A DNA stretch of 64,000 nucleotides from Phoronis australis (lineage: Eukaryota; Phoronida; Phoronidae), in the NCBI GenBank assembly GCA_002633005.1, contig NMRA01000351.1, positions 297,258 to 361,257 of the forward strand. The letters run 5' to 3'. Position 1 is the stretch's first letter. Each line of letters starts with the position of its first letter. Shown piece by piece: positions 34,401 through 56,678 of this stretch. The notes below the pieces were generated by a model. That model ran no database searches. It had not been told where the DNA came from and saw only the letters and a list, made by a program, of their open reading frames with translations. Made by a program: the position numbers and the translations under genes.

Positions 34401-37400
34401 CAACTGGTGAATGTATTGAAAACTAGGCAAATAGCACCAATAAAGTTTTTGAAAAAGTAGTTACTTGTCATTTTCTTTTTGTAAGAATCATATTGCAAGA
34501 GAGGAAGTTATCATTATAGTGTGTTAAGATATGCAATGTATCATCATCTAGAACAACTTGATCAGCGCGGTAACAACTTTTCTTACTTTAGTATGTGATA
34601 ATTCTTCAATTTGATTAAGAACTTGTTAAATTAATAGCTACCTTATGAATTTTTGCATGGTAGAAGTTGGCTGTGACCACAAGTTGTAGTGTACGTACCC
34701 TTTTGTACAACTGTGATGCCTTAGGCCACAAAATTTTATTCGGTGGTTCTTGTGCAAATTATTTTAGATTACAAACCTGGAATGATGGTATTTTAAAATA
34801 ACCCAGCTTTTAATTATATGACAACATTCATTTTTTCACCAAAAGTGGCCACCGAATATGGACCTTGATTGTGATTTGCCCGTTATCGACATCCCAGGAA
34901 GTCTCGCATGATCTTGTTTTGGCGAGGTCCTCGTGTCTACGGAGCCCGCACCAGGTGCGTTCTTTCGTCTCCAGTGTTACACCAACATTACACCACTGTA
35001 ACACCATGGGCTGAGTCAAATTAAAAAATAACACAGGGTGTAACACTGGTGTCAGGGTGTACTCTAACTCCGGTATCAGTTAAACTTTAAGAGGTCCAAT
35101 GTGTCATTGAGGAAACTGCATCTTCTGAGATCTTGTTGGGCCTAAGTCTAACGTCGGTGTTATCAGAATCACCGGGATTAAAATTGAAAGCGTTGGCAAT
35201 GATGCTTGTTGGGTTTTGAAGGGTACGCAGACGCTCTTCTGAAATAGTTAAGCGCGTAGGCAAATACTGTATTTGGCTACATTTCACGGCCATGTTAAAT
35301 TTTTCTGTAAAACCGTTCACTTTTAGGCTGAATTAGAAAAATATATTCTTTTGTCACATGGCAACTAAAATATTTTGAGCCAGGTGCGTTTTGCTGTCGG
35401 TTGAGCAAGGGAAACAAATATCATTTTGATTTACACCTTTAAAGAACTGTAGAAAGTTTTTTTTTCCAGCTAAAATAAGTTTACTCATGGTCGAGACCAG
35501 TCGTCAACCGGTTTACCTCCATCTAGACCCTGCCCTCCACATCAGTTCTATCCATCCTCCCCCGGCAACACATTTTACATACGCCCACCTCCTTCGTCAC
35601 TTAACCCGTAAGAATGTAAACTTTATTGGAGAGTGGGGGGGGGGGGGCACAAACTAACTCGATTTCGCCAAACTTTTTGTCCCATGGTACCAAAGTCAAC
35701 CTCCTCTCTATCGCCACCGCTTTAGCCCCTCCCTCCACTGGTCGTCTCCAACTTTCACACACCTTTACAATATGCGTACCGTGGAGACTTTACTTTCTAG
35801 GGGCAAACCCCTTGGAGCCACCCATATCTTCAACACAATTCTGCAAGAAATGGTAACTGTTTAGACCTGAGCATGTTACGTGATTAGGGTATGATTTTGA
35901 CCATTAGGGGGGTACCGTTCAGGATTTTCCCTTTGTTAAAAAGAGGTGCAACCAAAATTGTTCGTGCGATGTTAAATACAGAAAAACTGGGAAAGAAAAG
36001 GTATCACCTCGGAATGAGTGAAGGAAACATCGTGTCAGAAACTTCGGTTACAGATATAGTTTCGTCTGTTTCCGAACGTGGAAATAAAGCCTTAAGTTAA
36101 GATTTACTTTATTAGGCTTGCGAAGAGTTCATTTGAGTCATGCTTTGAATGGGGTACATTTTGAAAAGGGCCTGGTAGACTGTCTAATGGACCTTTTTTA
36201 AATCCCTTGTTGAAAATGGGTATAGAGCTTCTAGTGGCAGCCCGGCCGAATTTCACCATCCTACGTCAAAATTCACCGACACCAACTTCTTAGAGGATTT
36301 TTCGAATTGGCAAAAATTACCTAGCATAATACAGATTTTCCAAATTGCAGCCTGTACCAAATTTCACTTACACTTGTAGTAAAGAAATCCTCTATGAATT
36401 GATTGGTTTTCGTAGATGTACAAACATGCAATAAGAATCCTTGCTGGTTACCAAAAGAAAATGACCTTGGGCCACCATATGACGTGGTAACACAAACAAT
36501 GCGAATCTTGAGTTATTGAGTGCCATTAAGTTGCAAGACTTTTTTAACGGATTCCGGAATTCACAGGAAGGAATTTTTTTTAGAAACCGGAGAGCGCGGA
36601 AGACGGGCCCAAAAGGGAGTTTGGCGGTACTCCTCCAACAAATTTTCAGATTTTATTCATGTGATTCCTATCCAAAGCCAGTGATACATTTTCACTCCTC
36701 AAGCCCGATATCATAGAACGTACGCGTGCATATGTGCTGTAAAATTGTTCGACGCCACGTTGACCTCTGCCAACGAGAAAGTAGCGATAAATACATGCAT
36801 ACATGTAATGTATTTTTATTGACAGGGCATTTTTAGGCTACTATTCTTATGAGCAGTTGTGTTGGCAGGGTTCCTTGCATAGACCTTGCGATCATAATAC
36901 TTTAAAAACCTTCCAGGTATGGCGTTTTAGACACTGAGGAGTTGCATGGAAAATTCAATCCACATAGCTTAATCGTAAAATGACAGTAGACATGGCCGGG
37001 TGGCGCTGTGATTGTGTTTGGCATTTGGCAATTGAGTAAACGATGTTGACTACTTCTTTATCCTGTAGTCATTGTCTTACAGGAGGAAGAATTTGACATA
37101 CATGATCGTGCTGAAGCTTTCGTTATGGGCATTATGCCAGACACGACATTTTATCAAACGACTAACTCAGCAGTTAAATTGGACAAAGAGAACATAAATC
37201 CCGCCCATTGCATTAAGGACCCATGCCACACCCGCCACTACATCATGTCACCTTATAAAAGGCGTAGACGACGGAATTACGGGAGCGTTCCTTGTTTGTT
37301 TGTTAAACGAAAGTCCAGCACGGACTTGAGAAGCGAGCCTTACGATAACAGTCACGTTCTACCTGAAGGTATATCTTACTAAAACGAGTAGATTAACTTG

Positions 37401-39145
37401 GATTTGCACTTACTTTCTGAGCTAAAGTATGTTCATTTAATCGCATTTGTATGGGTAAACGTACTACATTTATATTTTGGTACGTTGCCGTTTGTCAGTC
37501 AGTCTGGCGTCGACTATTCTGTGCAGCAAACCCATTCTTTAAAGGTATGCATGACATCTACAGATATTTTAAATTTCTTTGAACGCAAAGATGGAGAGAA
37601 GCCGCACAATCCCTTCGCCTTCTTCGAAACCAAAATTTTGCATTGTTTATCACGTTTTTCTGATACTGAAGTGAGCCGTTCATTGCCCGATGCTTTCCAC
37701 ATGCACCTGGGCGGGGTTGCATAAATCTTCAGAAGATCATTTAATGGATACTATTACAATTGGCCGTTGCAGAAGCTAGACAATATCATGACTTGTGTAT
37801 AGTTAATCAGTGGGTCATGAACAAAAATTCCAAGATGCGACATACATGAGCATTATGTTCACGTTCGTTTTTCAGTTGCTGTTAAGAGTTGTCTCTTAAC
37901 AGAAACAGTCAGTTAAAAATTTCTGTCTTCCACATTTAAGTTATACTACTTTGCATACACCATGGATCTGGGTTTCTTTTTATTCTGAACAGTCACTTAA
38001 AATTTCTAAGTAATCACTACATTCATTTGCATCCAACCATTCATGCATGGTAACTCAAATTGTGACCATCGACATAAGGTTGTGATGGCGTTCTTTGTTG
38101 AGGTGCGACTTTCCATTGCTGTATGCCTTCATGTACTGAAAGCCTAGTGTACCCTAGTTATTAAAATACACACAACAAAAGAACGGTGTCTCTCAGCAAA
38201 GAACTAATGTTAACAAATATTTTTATTTCCAGGTACAAAATTAATGAAACCCCCTAATAAGCTTGTGGAACTGGTAGCCCAAACATTAGATGAGAGTCCG
38301 GATGGACTGCTACAAGTTCAGCAAGTGTACACAGCACTTATGTATGTACATCTGTTATTCTGACTGTTTGGGCAAACGATGTTTTAAGTTGTTTTTGGTA
38401 ATGGTGGTGTGTCTCGCTTAACGATTTGAGGATATGATTTCTTGAAAGGATACCACTGAAACCCGGTTTTGGCCTATTGACAGATACTGAAAACAACTTT
38501 CCCATCCAGTTCTCTGAAACAAAATAATGTGGTGTAAACCTCAACAACCCCCAAAATATGGAGCAAAATTTGGTAACTTACAAAGTCTGCTAAACGGACA
38601 AGCCTGACCTACGCCTCAGACGAGATACACAACAACTGTAGGCAAGACTACCCCCAAAAACCATAATGCGCAATTTGTGACTCAAAGGACGTATGGATTT
38701 ATAATTGAATTTTGCTTTTGCCACTCATCCGGGACATCAGCGGTGCACTAGCATGTGGAGAACGAAGCCTTGATTGAAATCACCAAAACAGAGTTTGGTA
38801 TCCTTTTAAATTTCTTGTATTTTGCATGCATGTATATACCTTCAACAGCGACATGTGACGAAAGAGAAATTGTCAAACTGCAAGAAATTGGCTTAAAAAT
38901 TGCATCCCATACAGTTTTCAAATTTAAGTGCGGTTTAGCGACAAGAGGGCAAATTTGTAACGCGACGGCACAAAGTTCACAGGGCATGCGCGTCCCTCAG
39001 GCGCACAAAATTGTTGAAGCCCATTTCGAAACCGACTAGTTTACTCTAAAAACGAGTTTGCATCCCCGGTCGCCGGTTTAACAGGGGCTCAGCTTTCGGA
39101 ATCGTTTTTCATGCCACTGGGTGTATACATGTACATTTGTGTGTG

Positions 39146-39226
<81 letters not shown>

Positions 39227-42200
39227 NCACAAACCTTACCTTTGTATGAGGTCGTGCTTACTTCCTCTCATAGAAGCACCCTTTTTACGCAATCTCAGAT
39301 TCAGTTGGCACGGCTGCAAGCCATTTCACCATGTATTTAAAGGGCTCGCGAAATCGAGGCTGTTAATCTATCACCACTAGTACACGCACGCCCTCTAGTT
39401 ATTGTAGATTTTCCGAATAGCCCCATTGGCACTGACCCCGAATTGCCAAGTGGTATCTGGGAGAATTTTAGGGGGGGCATGGCCCCTTTGCCCCCCCATA
39501 AATCCGCCACTGTGGACGTCCCAGGAATGTAGCCTACAGAAAATATATTGCTGTGAACGTGAATTTTGATTGTATGTAACGGACTGTCGATTAAACCTAT
39601 TCGCAATCATAAATTTATTGTGAACACACTAACCCATTCCGTGTTTTGAATTGCAGGAACAAATATCCTTATTTTAGATTCATGGACCGAACCTCCACAA
39701 ATAGTTGGAGGGTAAGTATTGCTAAGAAGCAAACATTCAAAGACCATGTAATAAGTTTGATTAATTAAGTATTAGTTCTCAAAAGTACTTCAAGACATAT
39801 TGCCGACGATTTATTAAGCAAACATTTGGATGCCCAACCATTTCTTACACTGCTCTTAGTACATGTATACAAGTGTTAAAAGGGAATAGGAGTGGTTGGA
39901 CTCATTCGTGAGGGCATAAGTTGAATGCAACACAGGCCTAACTAAAGTTGACTACACTTTTAGTACATACATGTACTTCTGTACAGCAGTGCACGCCGAT
40001 GAAAAATGCGATATTCTATTCGACAGGCATTTGCTTATACTTTGTGAGTCGAAAATTCACTCACGCACCGGCCGGGGCCTTATGGTTCTGAATTAGTCTT
40101 CAAGAATGCGTAAATAATAAAATTTTACAATTGTGTGATTTTGTCGTTACTTTTAGTGAAATATTTCAACTAAAAACGCTGGAAAATCGGTTGCCGTCAA
40201 TGGATTTTAGTTTAGTGCATGTAGCACTTGATAAGAGAACTGCTGCGTTCTTGAACCAGGTACTGGTTTACCAATCAACATGAAGTGCAAAAATATGTTT
40301 CAGAGTTCAATAAGACACGCCCTATATCAAAAGTGGTTTAGAAAAGTGAAGTTCACGAACGACCTTATCAATTGTAAGGGCTGTTTTTGGGCAATCAATC
40401 GCAAGTGTACACCCAGGGAGTGGACAATGCCTGGTCAAACTCCAACTACGGCGCCAGGTAAGGCAGCCCAACTCATCCCTATAATCTGTAGGTGTATCGC
40501 TGCTTGCAATATTTTTATTAAAAAATTCAGATTTTCAACAAGAGATAGATAGTTGACGGTATTTCAAAGCGGTAAAAACATAGAACGGATGAGACATTTC
40601 TAATTCATGCTATCTACATAAACATTTTAAAGAGCCATTATTGAATGCTCAACATTTTTGATAACAACCGCAGTCCGGTGCAGTGTTTTGGCATTTTGAG
40701 ATGTGGTTATTTTGATTTATGTTCTAAACAGTAAACACTGTCCAATACTGTCACTACACCTTGTTTCGTGTTTCGACATACTTAGATTGTGCAACACGAA
40801 GACTGTCAATGGGATCCAGGGGTCTGCAAATGAAAGCGCACCATGATGAAAATGCCCGCGCAGTTCGGTCAATTTTGACTCACGATGAATGTCTGGAGGT
40901 AAGGCACGAGCAGTCTTGTAGCTAAAATGACTGGAAAAGACGATGACCACACGAAAATATGTGCATAATTTTACAAACGATTGAAAGGCATAGTTAACTT
41001 TAAAACAAGCGACTTGTATACGCACCTGAATTTCTGAAGGTACAGTATACATGGTTATGAATATCAATAGTCTTGTATGTACAAACACGCGTAATATGCG
41101 TTTTATTTCACGAACTTCACGTACTGTTGTAGACTTCGGAAAGGTACTTGAACGCGATTCGTTACTCATATATAAAGAATATACAAAGAGACATTAAAAA
41201 TCCGTGCTTTCTGTCTAAAAAACAAATTCCGTACACAGTTAAAAGTGTGTGGGCTGGGAAAGAACTGATATATTGCTTCAGATAAGTTCATCAACAAGTT
41301 GCAGGTCACGGCGTGAGCGTTTCAGCTCAGAAATCAACACTTCCAGAAACTGTCATGTTGGATTTGTCTAGGCGATCGTAACCAAATTCACTAATCTAAC
41401 ATATGTCAAGAAGGCAAAGTCGTTTTGGAAGCGCATGGTTTAAAATTCCCTTAGTGTGGCGTGTCGATTGACGTCATGGCAACAAAAACAAGTTTCGGAA
41501 CAACTAAGAAGTAACGTCACACATATCGCAGTTTCCCTTTACTAGGCAAATCAACTGTCTCGTTCTCTTACTGGGTGACACATTTTACCTGCGAGTTAGC
41601 AAAAGAATGAAAAGTGAACTTGAAAATGCAACCTAGTTATTTCATTTTTGAGTACATGTACTTAATTTATCATTTAGAATAAGTACATGCATTATATTAA
41701 GCATCTGTAGAAAATTTTCATAGGTCAGCGCCTCCTGTCTTTCTAATCCATTCTTGTTGTCCTGATCAAGCCAGAGCAGAATAAGAATAGACCGGCAGCC
41801 CAGAGCACTTAGCATAGATGAACGAGGTACCAACATCTGACCACGGGAGNTACATACAGAGGTGGACTTTAAATGATCCCGTGGTCAGATGTTGGTACCT
41901 CGTTCATCTATGCTAAGTGCTCTGGGCTGCCGGTCTAGAACTTTGAGTATCTGCTCTTCTAAAAAATCCTCGTTTGTCACTGAGTGTCTGGTGTTTATTT
42001 TTTACCGAAACAGGAATCATGAAAGATTGTGATATCTATGCAAATAAGCTAAATAATGGAGCGATACCTTTCACACTTTTTAAAACCTGAAGAGAATCCC
42101 TCAAAAATCCGATCGCAATTTATTTTCGTAGAATACACAAACTCTAGAGGATTAGACCACAATCAACATTGACGTGTATGAAGCGACATTAATATGGGTG

Positions 42201-42813
42201 ACGAATCACATCCACGCCACTTTCCGAACTCTCTCTAATAATGTTACTTCAGAATATGACCAGCTTTTGTTTACAATGCAGAACACAGGCGATCTAAAAT
42301 ACTACGAAGGCATCCGTGCTCCGACATACACCTACTGCAACCAAGAGACTCGACGAAAATCCGACCCCGTTTTGGCTAACAGCTCTTCATTGATCTGCGA
42401 GCGTAATTCACAAGAACACCTACACCGTAAGCATATGCGCAATGTTGAGATGAGAGTCGTCCTAGGTCATGCCATTGAAATAAGTGTTTTCTTACCAAAC
42501 CCACAATGAGCTCGATTTTCAGATTTTCATAGTCGTCTATGATTATTTTGCAGAAAACGTCAAAACTGAAGTAACAGAAAGCCATCAGGTGGTGTCATGG
42601 GAACAACAATCCGGCGAATCAAGTAGTATGTATCTTGGCACGTGGACTCCTTCGTGGGAGGAGTATCATCAGTCTTTGGCTTTCCAGCCACCGTTAATGG
42701 CTTCTAGTTACTACATACCACAACAGTACGTGGACGGTTCACATTACGGAGAGGGCGTCCCATATTACTATCCCCAAACTGAACAGGGATACCCTTACAC
42801 TGAACACTGGTGA
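30683..42813 (+). CDS. Divergent forkhead-box (winged-helix) protein, 8 exons
   Basis: Probable nuclear DNA-binding transcription factor. Exons: 30683-31418, 31668-31783, 37083-37368, 38233-38341, 39657-39711, 40304-40457, 42253-42426, 42554-42813; 1890 nt, 629 aa, all phases consistent. The forkhead fold spans about 385-470 over three exons: KPPNKLVELVAQTL (helix 1), LLQVQQVYTALMNKYPYF (helix 2), SSIRHALYQKWFRKV (helix 3) and CKGCFWAI (wing). Helix 3 departs from the family's NSIRHNLS. Four extra residues lie between helices 2 and 3, a trait otherwise seen in FoxO-type domains. The 380-residue N-terminus has no recognised domain but carries KKRKPRKQK and YKRRRRRN clusters (likely NLS) and a KEN-like motif; the C-terminus is Tyr/Gln/Pro-rich, activation-domain-like. 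Subclass uncertain; the wing region vaguely recalls FoxH1. Met25 (30755) has a better start context than Met1. Confidence 0.8.
31668..31783 (+). CDS. Forkhead gene exon 2
   Basis: 116 nt encoding PSQRTPKKLEARRLSIKEKL..., a Lys/Arg-rich helix-prone segment. Acceptor GGTTGCAG and donor GTGAGT; phases match exons 1 and 3. Confidence 0.72.
31921..31975. repeat. G-run and GA-rich tract with single-N gap
   Basis: A run of Gs broken by N at 31947, then GAGAGAGAGAAGAAGAAG. Overlapping open frames on both strands are compositional. Confidence 0.6.
33152..34702. repeat. Eleven dispersed copies of TAGTGTACGTACCC
   Basis: Copies start at 33152, 33305, 33328, 33494 (TAATG variant), 33651, 33670, 33827, 33961 (one mismatch), 33980, 34317 and 34687, all in the same orientation in forkhead intron 2. 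Three pairs lie 19-23 bp apart. The core contains the palindrome GTACGTAC. Part of the array is explained by a tandem duplication, but the outlying copies at 33152, 34317 and 34687 are not. Confidence 0.85.
33327..33998. repeat. Diverged tandem duplication, about 330-bp unit
   Basis: Two units share in order: a 16-mer, ACAAATGCCATGAAA, GACAGTTTCCT, TTAGGTTAAAAGGGTGTT or close, TTTTGAGTGAAATATTAGCATTTG, another 16-mer, CTCAGTAGATTC and CATTGAAATGTAGTG. Units run about 33327-33665 and 33666-33998. Confidence 0.75.
37083..37368 (+). CDS. Forkhead gene exon 3: KEN-like motif and basic cluster
   Basis: 286 nt encoding EEEFDIHDRAEAF..., DKENINP and SPYKRRRRRN. Acceptor CTTACAG, donor GTATAT. The last base completes a Gly codon with exon 4. 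Confidence 0.75.
38233..38341 (+). CDS. Forkhead gene exon 4: helices 1 and 2
   Basis: Encodes KLMKPPNKLVELVAQTLDES and LLQVQQVYTALM, matching the family's KPPYSY...I..A...SP...L.L..IY. Acceptor TTTCCAG, donor GTATGT. Confidence 0.82.
38445..38806. repeat. MITE-like element with AAAGGATACCA inverted ends
   Basis: The left end AAAGGATACCACTGAAACCCGGTTTTGG and right end CCAAAACAGAGTTTGGTATCCTTTT are imperfect inverses, in forkhead intron 4. ATTTCTTG occurs beside both ends but offset by three bases on the right, so it may or may not be a duplication. The right two-thirds resemble 45653-45890. Confidence 0.55.
39138..39226. repeat. (GT)n microsatellite ending at an N
   Basis: About 89 bp of nearly pure GT, one TT interruption, ending at N 39227, where a transposon fragment begins abruptly. 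The overlapping open frames are artefacts of the repeat. Confidence 0.95.
39228..39428. repeat. Near-identical copy of 16329-16529
   Basis: The 201 bp match the right end of the 13986-16529 element with two substitutions, same orientation. It is joined on the left to the GT repeat through an N and on the right to a truncated MITE. Confidence 0.9.
39429..39513. repeat. MITE family with ATCCGCCACTG ends, copy 3 (5' truncated)
   Basis: Shares TATCTGGGAGAATTTTAGGG, the GGGGGGCATGGCCCC core and AAATCCGCCACTG with copy 2. The left end is missing where it abuts the 39228-39428 repeat. Confidence 0.8.
39657..39711 (+). CDS. Forkhead gene exon 5: NKYPYFRF segment
   Basis: A 55-nt exon encoding NKYPYFRFMDRTSTNSWR, the family's FPYYR...W segment lengthened by four residues. 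Acceptor TTGCAG, donor GTAAGT. Confidence 0.82.
40304..40457 (+). CDS. Forkhead gene exon 6: recognition helix and wing
   Basis: Encodes SSIRHALYQKWFRKV and CKGCFWAINRK, corresponding to the family's NSIRHNLSLNKCFVKV and GKGSFWTLDP. The central RH is kept; the Asn before it and the Asn and Ser after it are not. Acceptor GTTTCAG, donor GTAAGG. Confidence 0.84.
41789..41936. repeat. Perfect 60-bp inverted repeat around an N
   Basis: 41789-41848 and 41877-41936 are exact reverse complements over 60 bp, separated by 28 bases including N at 41850. It may be a real foldback or an assembly join of two strands. It lies in forkhead intron 6. Confidence 0.9.
42253..42426 (+). CDS. Forkhead gene exon 7 (symmetric, possibly cassette)
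   Basis: 174 nt, phase 1 at both ends, acceptor TTACTTCAG and donor GTAAGC, open throughout. Encodes a polar Tyr/Asn-rich segment starting YDQLLFTMQ. Exon 6 can also join exon 8 directly in frame, so inclusion may be alternative. Confidence 0.62.
42554..42813 (+). CDS. Forkhead gene exon 8: Tyr/Gln-rich C-terminus
   Basis: Encodes a Ser/Gln segment, GTWTPSWEEYHQ and a Tyr-rich end (YYYPQTEQGYPYTEHW) before TGA. Acceptor TTTTGCAG. Aromatic, polar composition is typical of activation domains. Confidence 0.75.
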
Positions 42814-44272
42814 TTTTTCCCGAGCTAGAATCGTGACAAAAGGCAAGTAAAATTCGTGTAAATGGCGTTAGTTGTGAATTGTCCCTTGTTTGTCCCTTAT
42901 TCAATCAGAGTCTAATCTACATTTTGTTTGAGAATAACAAACCTGCATTTTAACCCAATCAAGCAGGACCAACAGTTAGGGAAACATGGGCAGCAATTGG
43001 GCAAACCTCAGTCATGGTCAGAAAAATGGTAGGCAAACGCGTTAGTTTTGTTGTCAGACAATGAGATACCTTGGGTTAGTTAGGAATTAGTTGTTAAATC
43101 AAGAAGGCCTGCTGGATTATTGAGTAACAGTAACCATATACAATACATTGTAAGTATCAACTACATCTACAAGTCGTTAAATTTATTTTTTCATTGAAAT
43201 ATATGTCACAAACTATAGACATGACAATACAACAAATTGTGTATAGCCATTATGTTAATTTTTAACTAGATCAGTTCTGTGTTCCATAGACCTCAAGAAG
43301 ACATTTACTTGCACTTGCGAATGCAATCCAACAACACTCCGCACTCACACATCAATCACTTCAGTGGCTAAGACAGCCTGGTAAGCTCTAGAGTACACTG
43401 CATCATTTTTGGAGATCTTTCAATATCTTGTTTTTCTCACAAGAAATCAATTCTACTAAACATTCCCCACTTGCATTAGTACATGAGCACTCATGATACA
43501 CTTACCTAGTGTTCAGATTTTCTGGAGGGTAATTAGACCTCAAAATGGAAACGTGGCTATCAAGTCAGTCTTTTGTACAAAGAATACACCCACACCTCAG
43601 TTCGCCAATGGCCAAACTAAAGGAGCTGCTTATAGATTAGTTAACACCTCTGGTGCTATTTAATAACTCAAAACTATTCTAGTAAGTGATTGGGAAGTGG
43701 AGTTGTAGCAACCATTGGATGGGACTGCAATACCTAAAGACATTTAATAAAAATTGACTTCCTTGATTTTAAGATGACACCCTCTAATAACCTTGATCAT
43801 CTGGGAAAAATGCAAGAACATGTAACCTGATCTTCAGAGGTTTACACAATTTCCGCCTCCCTTAAATTGAAGACAAAAAATTATCTACAACATCGTTGTC
43901 TAGGTTTTACAAATAGGCATATTAGCCTATTGTATTAAATGTTGCATTAAGTTAATAGATGCACAAAAGTGAGATCTTTGCTCAAATAGAACAAAGCTCT
44001 ACCACATGGTTGTAAAGTTCTAATATGCACTCCTGACAATTCAGGTTAGTTCGAGTGTGATCAAATCCTTCCGTTCAGTTGGTCCATAACTTATTTGAAT
44101 TTTGGTGTTTATAGTAAAGTTTGCATATTAAAGGTGGTTTCCAGCCAATGCACAAAGAATGTGTCAATCTAATATACAATGATCATGATCATTTAATTGA
44201 ATATATTGTTTAATTATGTTAATTATATATTGTACAATAGTTCGAAAATTCTTTGTGCAATGAGAAAACCAC
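42814..44272. other. Convergent intergenic region, forkhead and ACAA2 3' ends
   Basis: Both genes terminate into this 1.46 kb. AATAAA occurs near 43746 on the plus strand and TTTATT near 43174 (AATAAA on minus); if used, the two 3' UTRs would overlap. A hairpin repeat occupies 44132-44275. Nothing else recognised. Confidence 0.5.

Positions 44273-44275
<3 letters not shown>
44132..44275. repeat. Hairpin MITE-like repeat touching the ACAA2 stop codon
   Basis: The left arm GGTGGTTTCCAGCCAATGCACAAAGAAT and right arm ATTCTTTGTGCAATGAGAAAACCACTC are imperfect inverses with an AT-rich loop. The right arm runs into 44273-44275, which is the TGA of ACAA2 on the minus strand. Confidence 0.55.
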
Positions 44276-56428
<12,153 letters not shown>

Positions 56429-56609
56429 ATTCCTTCAGTGGAGTGCAACTCGCCCGGTGGGATATGAACTTTGGAACTTTGACACGCTCACTATTTCTGT
56501 AGGCCTACACAAGGTGGCGCACAAACGACCTTGACCTTATCGATTTGATCACGGGACCTGAAAGGCTTTGGACCATTCGTGCCAATATTTTGATCCCCTG
56601 ATCTCAGTC
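56429..56609. promoter_or_regulatory. Bidirectional promoter between ACAA2 and RNASEK
   Basis: Only 181 bp separate the two divergent start codons, so both 5' UTRs and core promoters must lie in or very near this interval. No TATA box is obvious for either side. It contains ATCGAT and a tandem nuclear-receptor half-site (56526-56538). Confidence 0.8.
56526..56538 (-). promoter_or_regulatory. Candidate ERR/nuclear-receptor site AAGGTCAAGGTCG
   Basis: On the minus strand this reads AAGGTCAAGGTCG, two AGGTCR half-sites back to back, including TCAAGGTCG (8 of 9 to the ERR consensus TCAAGGTCA). ERR-type receptors are established regulators of mitochondrial oxidation genes. A short-motif match only. 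Confidence 0.45.
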
Positions 56610-56678
56610 ATGCCGTGTTGTGGCCCAAAGTTGTCAGTTTGTGGAGTAGTTCTTGGGATTTGGGGGATCATAATGCTT
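56610..56678 (+). CDS. RNASEK: RNASEK exon 1
   Basis: 23 codons, MPCCGPKLSVCG to GIIML, then donor GTATGT. Too short to stand out as an ORF; identified by family signature and phase with exon 2. Confidence 0.9.

Noticed and set aside
39111-39380. 89-codon Cys/Val-repeat frame
   Set aside because: It translates the GT microsatellite and crosses an N; no gene evidence.
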